This document shows positions 24,970 through 33,217 of a stretch of DNA of 34,176 bases, one piece after another; the stretch's first letter is position 1; every line of letters starts with the position of its first letter. Below the pieces are notes generated by a model that searched no databases, was not told where the DNA came from, and was given only the letters and a program-made list of their open reading frames with translations. A program made the position numbers and the translations under genes. Source of the stretch: SAR202 cluster bacterium (GTDB taxonomy: Bacteria; Chloroflexota; Dehalococcoidia; Lucifugimonadales; Lucifugimonadaceae); assembly GCA_008373165.1 (NCBI GenBank), contig RQOU01000083.1, positions 1-34,176 of the forward strand, in the 5' to 3' direction.

Positions 24970-26043
24970 ATGCACTATCAAGATGAACGAACGACAGGGT
25001 GTCGCATATCTGATTCATGGACCTATCGCGGTCTGAAAACGGTCATTCTAGAAAATGAAGTTTTAAGAGTGAGTATCATTTCCGATAAAGGGGCTGATGT
25101 ATTCGAATTATCCCACAAAAAAACCGACACCGAGTTCATGTGGAGAACACCATGGTCTGTTAGAAACCCAGGGCTTTGGACTCCGCCAACTGGGGACGGA
25201 GACAATATATGGCATGACGCCTACATCGGAGGATGGCAGACTATCGCTCCAACTGGCGGACCACCACAACAATACAGCAATGCGGATTTGGGTCAACATA
25301 CCGAGGCAACCCTCATGCCATGGGATGCAGTGATATTAGAAGATTCACCTGAGCGAGTAAGTGCAAAATTCAGCGTCCGAACAACTCGAACTCCATTCTG
25401 GATCGAAAAAATAGTAACGCTGAACATCGACAGCCCAATCCTAACCGTCACTGACACATTGACCAATGAAGCCGAAGAAGTAGCAGAAGCGCAATGGGGT
25501 CAGCATGTTGCACTTGGCGCGCCTTTCCTCACATCTAATTGCAGGTTGGATATGGCACAAGCAGACCATTTCGTGCCTGCAGGTGGCGGAAACCGATTAA
25601 TGGATAACCACACAGGAACTTGGCCTAACGCAATAGATCCTAATAGTAGAGACGTAGACTTGACGAAATTCCCGCCAAAATCTGATCGGACCCAAGACTA
25701 CTCTGTGTTTAAAAACCAGAAAGAAGGTTGGTACGCCGTCACCAACCCAGACATAGGTATTGGATTTGGCCTGAGTTACCCTGTCAAAATTTTCCAATAC
25801 CTGTGGTACTGGCAGGTATTCGGTGGCGGGTCGGGTTATCCATGGTACAACCGAACGTATAACGTCGGTCTTGAACCGTTTACCAGTTTAGGAGCCGGGA
25901 TACCTGAACCCGGATCGGAAGAACGTACTTCAATAATTTTCAACCCGGGTGAGACAAAAACAGCCACAGTACGCGCCGTGGTGTTTGAAAGCACCACAGG
26001 TGTTTCGCGAATAACCGAAGAAGGTTTAGTGACCACACGTTAA
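24970..26043 (+). CDS. galactose mutarotase-like / DUF4432-type protein (paralog 1)
   Basis: Predicted beta-sandwich protein of 357 residues from the aldose 1-epimerase-like superfamily. Candidate active-site residues, shared with its paralog at 28514, are the histidine in WGQHVALGAP and the glutamate in NVGLEPFTS. Other conserved blocks are GCRISDSWTYRGLKT near the N-terminus, FMWRTPW, IGGWQTIAP and the aromatic FQYLWYW. No signal peptide is seen, so it is cytoplasmic. A strong ribosome-binding site precedes the ATG. It converges with the enolase-superfamily gene. A sugar-anomer interconversion role is inferred from fold and neighbours; DUF4432 proteins are largely uncharacterised. Confidence 0.75.
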   Translation: MHYQDERTTGCRISDSWTYRGLKTVILENEVLRVSIISDKGADVFELSHKKTDTEFMWRTPWSVRNPGLWTPPTGDGDNIWHDAYIGGWQTIAPTGGPPQQYSNADLGQHTEATLMPWDAVILEDSPERVSAKFSVRTTRTPFWIEKIVTLNIDSPILTVTDTLTNEAEEVAEAQWGQHVALGAPFLTSNCRLDMAQADHFVPAGGGNRLMDNHTGTWPNAIDPNSRDVDLTKFPPKSDRTQDYSVFKNQKEGWYAVTNPDIGIGFGLSYPVKIFQYLWYWQVFGGGSGYPWYNRTYNVGLEPFTSLGAGIPEPGSEERTSIIFNPGETKTATVRAVVFESTTGVSRITEEGLVTTR

Positions 26044-26082
26044 TTCAATCAAAATAACAGGGCAAACATGAAAAGCAAGGTC

Positions 26083-27255
26083 CTAGATCTCAGCCAGCAC
26101 ACCTTCATCGATCTGATGTGCCCGAATCCAGTCCCAGTCCAAAGGGACACCAATACCAGGTCCCTCAGGAGCGTAGACGTTTCCTTCACTATCTATGCCA
26201 TCCAAATCATCGTTGTAACCCAAATAAACCGGCGCTTTGGTAGTTCTTACATTAGGATGCACGAGCCCCAACTCGAAAAAGTTGGTATTCCGTATCGAAG
26301 ACATAATGTGACGATGGACTGGTCCCGGACCATGCAATTCCATATCTAGGCCAAATCCCTCACACGCATGAGCAATCTTCATAGCGCCAGTAACCCCCCC
26401 ATCTTCATGAGCGCCAGCTCGAACATAATCAGTGGCATCGGCAACAATAAAATCTACATGCTGTTCAAGTAAACGAATATGCTCGGTCTGAAGAAGCGGA
26501 GTTTTAACCATCTGACGAAGCTTTCTGTGCGCAAATTGAGATACCCCGCCGTCTTGATAAGGATCTTCCCACCAGAAGAAGCCCGCTTCATCACATGCAC
26601 GTCCCAACTTGAGAGCGTCACCAAAATTCTTTATCTCACAAGCAGGGTCGATCAACAGATCCATACGTCCATCGAATTGCTTACCAAGATTCAAAACGTT
26701 ATCGATTTCTCGTTTTATATCGTTCCGAGCCAAACCCCATCCGTGAACCTTAAATGACCTATAGCCCATTTCATAACACTGCTCCGCGAAATCAGCAAAA
26801 TCTTCAGGCGTCTGTAAACCACCATTCTCATCGCCATGCAACGTTGATGCATACGTAGGAAGTGGCTTTCTCTCACCACCCAAAAGGCGATACAAAGGTT
26901 CATCGTAAAGCTTACCGGCGATATCCCAGAGACAGATATCAACCACGCCCACTCCGAGCATCGCACCGTGCCGCAGACCTCGCTTCATATCGTTGTAGAT
27001 AGATTCTCTTGATAAAGCGTCTTTGCCTATCAGATATTCGGCGACTGTCTGTACATCTCCAATAGCCCTTCCAATCTCCGGGTATTCACCAACAATCCCC
27101 TGGTCAGTATGAATTTGGAGGATCGTTCCAGATTGTTTTAATTTAGAACCGCCTTCGTAAACCATGTTGAAAGTGTTGTAATCCTTACCAACGTTTTCAA
27201 GTTCATGCTCAAAGGTTGTGACTGAGACTTTCGTGATTTTCGGGCCGGTTTTCAT
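26083..27255 (-). CDS. mandelate racemase/muconate lactonizing-type enolase, likely sugar-acid dehydratase
   Basis: Enolase-superfamily enzyme of 390 residues, which abstracts a proton next to a carboxylate. The N-terminal capping domain is followed by the barrel. The second-strand acid/base motif is K169-V-H171 (FKVHGWG). Metal ligands are D203 (LLIDPACE), E230 (WWEDPY) and E258 (LQTEHI). H308 in MELHGPG is the likely base after strand seven. AGGAG lies 6 nt before the ATG at 27255. The motif KxH instead of KxK and the histidine place it with mandelate-racemase-like acid-sugar dehydratases; the substrate is unknown. It is divergent from the zinc alcohol dehydrogenase operon and flanked on both sides by mutarotase-like genes. 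Confidence 0.88.
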   Translation of the reverse strand: MKTGPKITKVSVTTFEHELENVGKDYNTFNMVYEGGSKLKQSGTILQIHTDQGIVGEYPEIGRAIGDVQTVAEYLIGKDALSRESIYNDMKRGLRHGAMLGVGVVDICLWDIAGKLYDEPLYRLLGGERKPLPTYASTLHGDENGGLQTPEDFADFAEQCYEMGYRSFKVHGWGLARNDIKREIDNVLNLGKQFDGRMDLLIDPACEIKNFGDALKLGRACDEAGFFWWEDPYQDGGVSQFAHRKLRQMVKTPLLQTEHIRLLEQHVDFIVADATDYVRAGAHEDGGVTGAMKIAHACEGFGLDMELHGPGPVHRHIMSSIRNTNFFELGLVHPNVRTTKAPVYLGYNDDLDGIDSEGNVYAPEGPGIGVPLDWDWIRAHQIDEGVLAEI

Positions 27256-27358
27256 TTCAATCTCCTATTTATCCAACAATGACATCAGATCATTACACGG
27301 TCATCTGGCTGAAGGATATTAGCACTTATGAACAGGTAATCGCCTATCCATTCATAAA

Positions 27359-27386
27359 TTGCTAGTTGGCACACCACATGTAAAAT
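27359..27386 (+). promoter_or_regulatory. candidate promoter for the zinc alcohol dehydrogenase operon
   Basis: TTGCTA (27359-27364), a 16-nt spacer and TAAAAT (27381-27386) lie 47 nt before the dehydrogenase ATG, in the 178-nt divergent gap. The -10 box is like that of the alaS promoter; the -35 box matches consensus at four of six positions. Confidence 0.4.
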
Positions 27387-27433
27387 TCCCTCTCAACCTA
27401 GACCAACACACAGGAAAAGACTGAACTATTCAA

Positions 27434-28495
27434 ATGCAAGCAATCGTGTACCACGGTAACAAAGATATCCGTCTGGAAAATATTCCAGAGCCAAGTCCCG
27501 CGCCAGGGGAAGTAAAACTACGGATTACTAACACGTCTATATGTGCCACTGATATAGAAGAATGGCAATATGGCCCACTCTGGGTTCAACATGGATCCCC
27601 TAATGCTCTTACAGGACAACAAGCCCCTCTGGTAATAGGTCACGAAACCTCTGGACACGTTGTGGAGCTTGGAGAGGGAGTAAATAATGTTTCGGTGGGG
27701 GACCGCGTGGCAGTAAACACGGTGTTGATATGTGGAACCTGTTTTTGGTGCATGCGAGGACAACAAGCCGTTTGTCCTAATATGGCAGTCGCAGGATTCA
27801 TGGCAGATGGTGGTCTCGCTGAATTTATGGTGTGGCCTGCGGACCATATGGTTCTACTCCCCGACCATATTTCTGATGTGGAAGCTCCATTAATTGAACC
27901 AGCAACAGTCGCCGTTCATGGAGTCCGAAGATCTGGGGTTCGAGCCGGTGACAACGTTGCAGTCATAGGTTGCGGAACGGTCGGATTACTCACACTACAA
28001 GCCTTCAAAGCAGCAGGGGCACGTGTCATTGCTGTCGACGTTCGTGATCAGAGCCTCAAGCTTGCCAGAGAACTGGGAGCAGATGAGACAGTGAACTGTA
28101 AAAATGAAAATACGGCCGCAGCAAAAATCCTAGAACTGACTGGCAATATTGGCCCGGATATCACAGCTGAAACTGCTGGCGCAAAAGAAACTCCACGTAT
28201 GGCTATTGAATGGACACGTAGGGGCGGAACCGCTTTGTTGATCGGGATTTATTCAACTACGCCTGAAATAAACTTCAATAATGTCGTTGGCCCAGAAATT
28301 ACAGTGATAGGATCCGTAGCCACCTCACCAGGCGATCTTGAAGCGGCCGTTGAATTAGTTGGGCAAGGGAAGATCAACGTGAAGCCATTAATTTCCGAGA
28401 CTGTCCCCATCAGCCGGGCAATCGAAGACGGTTTCGAACGCATGCTCGATCATAATAAAGACGTTTTTCGAATCGTGATTCAACCTGGTTCTTAG
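27434..28495 (+). CDS. zinc-dependent medium-chain alcohol/polyol dehydrogenase
   Basis: Medium-chain dehydrogenase/reductase of 353 residues. Catalytic zinc ligands are C37 (SICATD), H70-E71 (IGHETSGH) and E155 (LIEPATVAVHG). The structural zinc lobe has four cysteines, C100, C103, C106 and C114. The Rossmann motif GCGTVG (179-184) and D202 after the second strand point to NAD. The family includes sorbitol, threonine and butanediol dehydrogenases. The gene is first of a likely operon with the second mutarotase-like gene (18-nt gap), the aldo/keto reductase and an amidohydrolase, so a sugar, polyol or keto-deoxy-sugar-acid substrate is the best guess. Confidence 0.9.
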   Translation: MQAIVYHGNKDIRLENIPEPSPAPGEVKLRITNTSICATDIEEWQYGPLWVQHGSPNALTGQQAPLVIGHETSGHVVELGEGVNNVSVGDRVAVNTVLICGTCFWCMRGQQAVCPNMAVAGFMADGGLAEFMVWPADHMVLLPDHISDVEAPLIEPATVAVHGVRRSGVRAGDNVAVIGCGTVGLLTLQAFKAAGARVIAVDVRDQSLKLARELGADETVNCKNENTAAAKILELTGNIGPDITAETAGAKETPRMAIEWTRRGGTALLIGIYSTTPEINFNNVVGPEITVIGSVATSPGDLEAAVELVGQGKINVKPLISETVPISRAIEDGFERMLDHNKDVFRIVIQPGS

Positions 28496-28513
28496 GGAGC
28501 GTACACAAAATAA

Positions 28514-29596
28514 ATGCACTACCAAGAAGAAAGAACTAACGGTTGTCGTGTATCAGATGCGTGGACTTATCGCGGTCTGAAAACCATCATTCTGGAAAAC
28601 GAATTACTTCGTATAAGTATTCTGTCAGATAAAGGCGCTGATATTAACAGTTTCGTATATAAACCAACTGACACTGATTTTATGTGGAGAAGCCCATGGG
28701 GCGTACGTGATCCACGAAATACAATCCCGCCTACCGGTGATCCGAGTTCCGTATGGCTGGATTATTATGAAGGCGGATGGCAAACCGTGGTCCCGCACGG
28801 AGGCTATTCAGATCGGGTCTATGGCGCAGATTTCGGAATTCACGGTGATGTAAACCTAATTCCTTGGGACGCACAAATCATCCAAGACAAACACGATGAA
28901 GTTAGTGTGAGATTTACTGCCAAAAGTGTTCGAATGCCCATGAGCGTTTCAAAGACACTTTCACTCGTTTCAGGTTCCTCTATGTTAAGAATCGAGGAAT
29001 CTGTCACTAACGAAGGAGAAGAAGATCTAGATATCGTCTGGCTTGAGCACATAGCAATAGGTCCACCGGTACTATCAGATAAAGCAAAACTGTACGTGCC
29101 AAAATCAAAGTTGTTAAGCCATCCTGAAAGCATAGATACGAACTCAAAACTTGAGCCTAACTTCAGTGGGGATTGGCCTAACATAAACGCCAAAGACGGA
29201 TCTGTTCTTGATTTCACTAATATCCCTCCAAAAGAAGATCGCTCATTAGACATGGCATATATGAGTGAAATGTCAGAAGGCTGGTATGCCTTATTGAATG
29301 AAGAATCCGGTATTGGTTGGGCTGTAAGTTATCCCGTAGAGACATTCAAATACCTCTGGTACTGGCGAAATTTTGGAGGAGGCTATGGCTATCCTTGGTA
29401 TGGAAGATGCTACAACGCCGGATTGGAGCCTTGCACAAGCTTTGGAAACGGTGGGATAAAACAAGCCCAAGAGAATGGGACTGCCTTGAACATAGCGGCT
29501 GGACAAACAGTATCAGCTACTATCAGAGCAGGAGCATTTATCGGAAAAGGTACAGTCATACACGTCGACACCGACGGCAATATAGCGTTGGATTAG
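28514..29596 (+). CDS. galactose mutarotase-like / DUF4432-type protein (paralog 2)
   Basis: A 360-residue paralog of the gene at 24970. About 35 of the first 43 residues are identical (MHYQEERTNGCRVSDAWTYR). The candidate histidine (WLEHIAIGPP) and glutamate (NAGLEPCTS) are conserved, as are FMWRSPW, GGWQTVVP and FKYLWYW. The middle region (about 180-230) has diverged and carries a short extra segment (LSHPESIDTNSKLEPN), suggesting a different substrate pocket. The start ATG at 28514 aligns exactly with that of paralog 1. It lies between the zinc dehydrogenase and aldo/keto reductase genes, probably in one transcript. Confidence 0.75.
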   Translation: MHYQEERTNGCRVSDAWTYRGLKTIILENELLRISILSDKGADINSFVYKPTDTDFMWRSPWGVRDPRNTIPPTGDPSSVWLDYYEGGWQTVVPHGGYSDRVYGADFGIHGDVNLIPWDAQIIQDKHDEVSVRFTAKSVRMPMSVSKTLSLVSGSSMLRIEESVTNEGEEDLDIVWLEHIAIGPPVLSDKAKLYVPKSKLLSHPESIDTNSKLEPNFSGDWPNINAKDGSVLDFTNIPPKEDRSLDMAYMSEMSEGWYALLNEESGIGWAVSYPVETFKYLWYWRNFGGGYGYPWYGRCYNAGLEPCTSFGNGGIKQAQENGTALNIAAGQTVSATIRAGAFIGKGTVIHVDTDGNIALD

Positions 29597-29651
29597 TCGA
29601 ATAAAAATAGATTGGTACAAACTGCTGGTTAATTAATAGTTAGGATCAACA

Positions 29652-30653
29652 ATGCGCAAGCGAATGTTTGGTAACTCTGGATTAGAAACCTCCGTGATTG
29701 GTTATGGGGGATGGCCAATGGGTCGCGGTATGTACGGCGATTTCGATGATGATGAGGCTATCAGAGCGGCTCGCGCTTCTTATGAGGAGGGCGTAACCCT
29801 ATTCGACACTGCAGCTGTGTACGGTTGGGGTTACGGTGAAAATCTTATGGGAAAAGCCCTCAAGGGTATTCGTGAAAACGTAGTGCTAGTCACCAAGGGT
29901 GCAAGAGAGTGGGTCCGAGATAACCCAGATCGTAGATCAGCCACTGTTTCTGACTCTGACCCTAAGCGACTCCTGACCTCTATCGACGAAAGCCTAAAAC
30001 GTCTGCAAACCGACTATATCGATCTATTCTTAATCCACTGGCCCGACCACAACCGAGCCTTCTCTGAACCAATGGATGCACTCGAGAAGGCAAAAGCAGC
30101 AGGAAAAATACGATACACAGGGGTCTCTAACTTCTCCGTCGAAATGATGGCCGAAAGTCGGGATAGCAGCCCAATCGTCACGAATCAGATCGGATATCAC
30201 ATCTTTGACCGGCGTCCCGAAGCCGAAGTAATGCCATTTGTAAAAGAGAACGGAATGGGAATCATGGCATACGGTTCGCTGTCCCATGGCCTGTTAACTG
30301 GAACGTGGGATGCCGATAAAACTTTCAGCGAGGACGATTGGCGCCGTGGTGGTGCTAACTTTGGCATCAACTCTTGGGGTCCAGAAAACCTCGCGGCCAA
30401 TGTCGCTGTGGTTGAAAAATTAAAGGTGATTGCTGCAGACCATGGCAAAACGATTCCGCAACTTGCAATCGCATGGGTACTAGCAAACGAAACCGTGAGT
30501 GTTGCACTTGCAGGATCAGTCACTCCTGGCGAAGCAACCGATAACATCGGGGGCGACTGGGAGATGTCGCCGGAGCTAAAAAACGAGATAGATGATTTAG
30601 TAATTTCTGAGGGATCCGGGGTCGGTATGCCAGGAATGGAAATTGCAACATAA
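29652..30653 (+). CDS. aldo/keto reductase
   Basis: NAD(P)-dependent aldo/keto reductase of 333 residues. The tetrad is D52 and Y57 (LFDTAAVYGWG), K82 (VTKGAREW) and H129 (LIHWPD). The general layout resembles the IolS/AKR11-12 type more than the enzyme at 4248. Nicotinamide-phosphate contacts are in the C-terminal part (VALAGSVTPGEATDNI). AGGA lies about 7 nt before the ATG. It is probably in the operon from 27434. It may oxidise a free aldose or reduce a keto/aldehyde intermediate. Confidence 0.9.
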   Translation: MRKRMFGNSGLETSVIGYGGWPMGRGMYGDFDDDEAIRAARASYEEGVTLFDTAAVYGWGYGENLMGKALKGIRENVVLVTKGAREWVRDNPDRRSATVSDSDPKRLLTSIDESLKRLQTDYIDLFLIHWPDHNRAFSEPMDALEKAKAAGKIRYTGVSNFSVEMMAESRDSSPIVTNQIGYHIFDRRPEAEVMPFVKENGMGIMAYGSLSHGLLTGTWDADKTFSEDDWRRGGANFGINSWGPENLAANVAVVEKLKVIAADHGKTIPQLAIAWVLANETVSVALAGSVTPGEATDNIGGDWEMSPELKNEIDDLVISEGSGVGMPGMEIAT

Positions 30654-30715
30654 AATCTAGATAGCGAATCAAACTAAAAATTTCTAATCAAACAAGGACC
30701 GTTACTGACTCAACA

Positions 30716-31501
30716 ATGATCATCGATACCCATTGTCACGCGGGGAGAAATTGGTTCCTGCCAATAGAATCACTTGAATTCGAGATGAATCAAGCAGGGG
30801 TCGATGCTGCCGTGCTAATTCAGCATGGTGGAACCTACGACAACAATTACTTGTTTAGAGAAGCAACCAAACGCCACGGGCGATTCAAAGTGGTCGTTAT
30901 GATAGACCCAGATGATTCTGATCCACTTGGCTCAATGGAAAAATTATGGGAGCAAGGTGCGGCCGGCATTCGCATCGCACCAGACGGCGAATTCAGCCAT
31001 ATTTCAAATGTGATCGAGATATGGCGCAAAGCAGGAGAATTGGGCCTAGTAGTAAGTTCACTCGGTGATGACGATAAGTTTTCCAGCGCTGATTTCAAAA
31101 ATATCATCGACGCCTGTCCTGACACCCATATCGTAATAGAACATCTAGCTGGCGTCGGGATAAAAGAACCACCCTACAACGCCTATAAGTCTGCACTCGA
31201 ATGTGCACAACGTCCCAACACCACAATCAAAATTCCGGGATTAGGAGAAATCACACCTAGACCTATGACTCTGCGACCTGAGTTTGAGTTCGAAAACGTA
31301 CCGCCACTATTCGAGATGGCTTACGAAGCATTTGGGGCAAATCGAATGATGTGGGGTAGCGATTATCCTCCAAGCGCAGGACGTGAGGGTTACCGCAATA
31401 CACTAGAAGGCGTTCGAAATCACCCGGCATTTGCGAAGGATGATGATATCGACTGGGTGCTCGGCAAAACCGCCGCACGAATCTGGAAATTCGACGATTA
31501 A
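30716..31501 (+). CDS. amidohydrolase family protein (PF04909), possible sugar lactonase
   Basis: TIM-barrel amidohydrolase 2 protein of 261 residues. The canonical metal motif D4-T-H6-C-H8 is at the N-terminus, HIVIEHLAGVG gives a further histidine, and MMWGSDYPPSAG holds the catalytic aspartate near the C-terminus. Thus, unlike the relative at 23027, this copy has a complete metal site. The family includes L-fuconolactonase and L-rhamnonolactonase, as well as decarboxylases such as those of the ACMSD type. Downstream position in the mutarotase-dehydrogenase operon favours a lactonase; a decarboxylase is the main alternative. Confidence 0.85.
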   Translation: MIIDTHCHAGRNWFLPIESLEFEMNQAGVDAAVLIQHGGTYDNNYLFREATKRHGRFKVVVMIDPDDSDPLGSMEKLWEQGAAGIRIAPDGEFSHISNVIEIWRKAGELGLVVSSLGDDDKFSSADFKNIIDACPDTHIVIEHLAGVGIKEPPYNAYKSALECAQRPNTTIKIPGLGEITPRPMTLRPEFEFENVPPLFEMAYEAFGANRMMWGSDYPPSAGREGYRNTLEGVRNHPAFAKDDDIDWVLGKTAARIWKFDD

Positions 31502-31753
31502 ACCAAAGTGTCAACTTCTTGATGTACCAGCAACAAGCCTAACCCAACTCTTTTGGTTCCGGTTCCGAAGTTTGAGTAGTCCATACGCTTAATGCTCGTA
31601 GACTAATCAATGGGATACCGACGGCTTATATGGCAATCTGGCCATTATTTGAAACCAAATGCTAATAGATAAGAGTTTTATTACGCTTCTACTCAAGACG
31701 GTAATGATCCAATATCTGAAAATGAGATTACTTACGTTTTTAGATCGAGGCGG
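31502..31753. other. intergenic region before hisZ
   Basis: This 252-nt gap separates the catabolic genes from the histidine genes. It contains a small hairpin, ATGGC-AATCTG-GCCAT, near 31630-31645. No run of His codons or T-box consensus is visible, so neither attenuation nor tRNA-sensing control of the his genes is supported. Confidence 0.4.
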
Positions 31754-33217
31754 ATGACAGAAACTCTATTAGAATTAATAAACGTTCCGCGTAACCATGT
31801 CCTTAGCACTATTCATAACTATTTAACCAAAATGACTTCTAACTATGAGCCGATCCGTCGGCTACCAAACATGCAGGATGCAGGACCGTCTGAACTAGCG
31901 CAACGCGATAATGCAGTAACGAAACTGCGTTCACTCTTCGGTTTACGCGGTTACGATCGAGCCGAAACCCCAATCCTGGAACAGACAGAATTATATCTTC
32001 GCAAGTCTGGAGGCACACTTTCTTCGCGTCTTTACGGATTCACCGAACCAGGCGGATATGAAGTTAGTCTTCGACCTGAATTCACGGCTGCAATCCTTCG
32101 CCAAACTATCGACAATATGACAGATAGCAATGCCGTTCGCATCATGTATGACGGACCAGTATTTCGGTATGCCAGGCCTGAGGACGAAGATGGCTTAAAG
32201 ACACGCCAATTCACACAACTGGGAGCTGAGTTAATTGGTCCATCTTCATCCGATGCTGATGGCGAGATAATTGCAATGTCGCTTGAGGGACTTAATTGTC
32301 TGGAAATTGCGGATACCAGAGTCGTCGTGGGCCATGTCGGCGTCATTGCAAAAGCACTTGAGGCATTCGGTTTATCTGAGCGAGCCAAATTGTTCTTGAT
32401 CGCCAATATTTCCGAACTTAAAAAAGGCGGATCGAATTCGGTTCTCGAAAAGGCTGCAACCTTCGGGTTTCTTCCTGATACTGCTGTCGCAGATTTAGAA
32501 ACATCCGATAATAGAACGCAAATCGAGGAAAAAATTGATCGGGTTCTATCCGATGGAATTGTCGGACCTTTCGGACAAAACATAGGACCGCGCACTGTAG
32601 AAGACATTGTGTCACGACTATCCAAAAAATTGTCGGAGACTGACGACCCAGATAACTTCAAGAAAGCACTACAGATGCTCTCGGCGATTACCCAAATAAA
32701 TGGAAATGCAAATAATGCACTCCAGAACGCTAAAAAGGTATTGTCAGAAAGTGGCTTGGACCCAGCTATTATTTCGAGTTGTGCCGATGTGATCTCATCA
32801 GCACAAGTTGAAGGAGTACCAATAGAGCAAATCAATATAGATTTCGGCTTGGCGCGTGGAATCACTTATTACACCGGGATGATTTTCGACATTTACTCTA
32901 ACGAGAACAATAGCAAATCGCACCAGACACTCGGTGGTGGTGGGCGTTACGATGGACTGACCCGGGCCCTCGGATATGATTACGACTTCCCTTCACTCGG
33001 TTTTGCTTACAACCTTGACGCGTTAGTGGCGTGCCAAAGACCCGACACCGAATCAGGCAGTAAGACATATTTCGTATCACCCGAAAATTGCGGCTCTGTT
33101 CAGGCCGCCGTCAGTGAAGCTCGCAAACTCCGTGCCGCTGGCAAGCGAGCTGCGGTTGAATACAAAAACAATGGTGCAACAAGCTCATCTGTACAGTCTG
33201 AAGGAGAAAGCAGATGA
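31754..33217 (+). CDS. hisZ: ATP phosphoribosyltransferase regulatory subunit (HisZ)
   Basis: Paralog of histidyl-tRNA synthetase that forms a complex with short-form HisG and is needed for its activity and feedback control. It has 487 residues. Recognisable parts are motif 2-like PVFRYARPEDEDG...RQFTQLGAELIG, the LARGITYYTGMIFDIY block and GGGGRYDGL motif 3 region. The C-terminus retains about 35 residues resembling the start of the anticodon-binding domain (VQAAVSEARKLRAAGKRAAVEY), then a short polar tail. It overlaps hisG by ATGA, which fits HisZ better than a true HisRS. GAGG lies only 3 nt before the ATG at 31754; the ATG at 31832 is an alternative start, losing 26 residues outside the fold. 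Confidence 0.88.
   Translation: MTETLLELINVPRNHVLSTIHNYLTKMTSNYEPIRRLPNMQDAGPSELAQRDNAVTKLRSLFGLRGYDRAETPILEQTELYLRKSGGTLSSRLYGFTEPGGYEVSLRPEFTAAILRQTIDNMTDSNAVRIMYDGPVFRYARPEDEDGLKTRQFTQLGAELIGPSSSDADGEIIAMSLEGLNCLEIADTRVVVGHVGVIAKALEAFGLSERAKLFLIANISELKKGGSNSVLEKAATFGFLPDTAVADLETSDNRTQIEEKIDRVLSDGIVGPFGQNIGPRTVEDIVSRLSKKLSETDDPDNFKKALQMLSAITQINGNANNALQNAKKVLSESGLDPAIISSCADVISSAQVEGVPIEQINIDFGLARGITYYTGMIFDIYSNENNSKSHQTLGGGGRYDGLTRALGYDYDFPSLGFAYNLDALVACQRPDTESGSKTYFVSPENCGSVQAAVSEARKLRAAGKRAAVEYKNNGATSSSVQSEGESR

Noticed and set aside
31502-31753. Histidine attenuator or T-box before hisZ
   Set aside because: There is no short reading frame with clustered His codons and no T-box sequence.
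32032-32865. A 277-codon minus-strand open frame inside hisZ
   Set aside because: It is fully antisense to a clearly conserved HisZ protein, is serine/proline-rich in the way reverse frames usually are, and has no recognisable motif.
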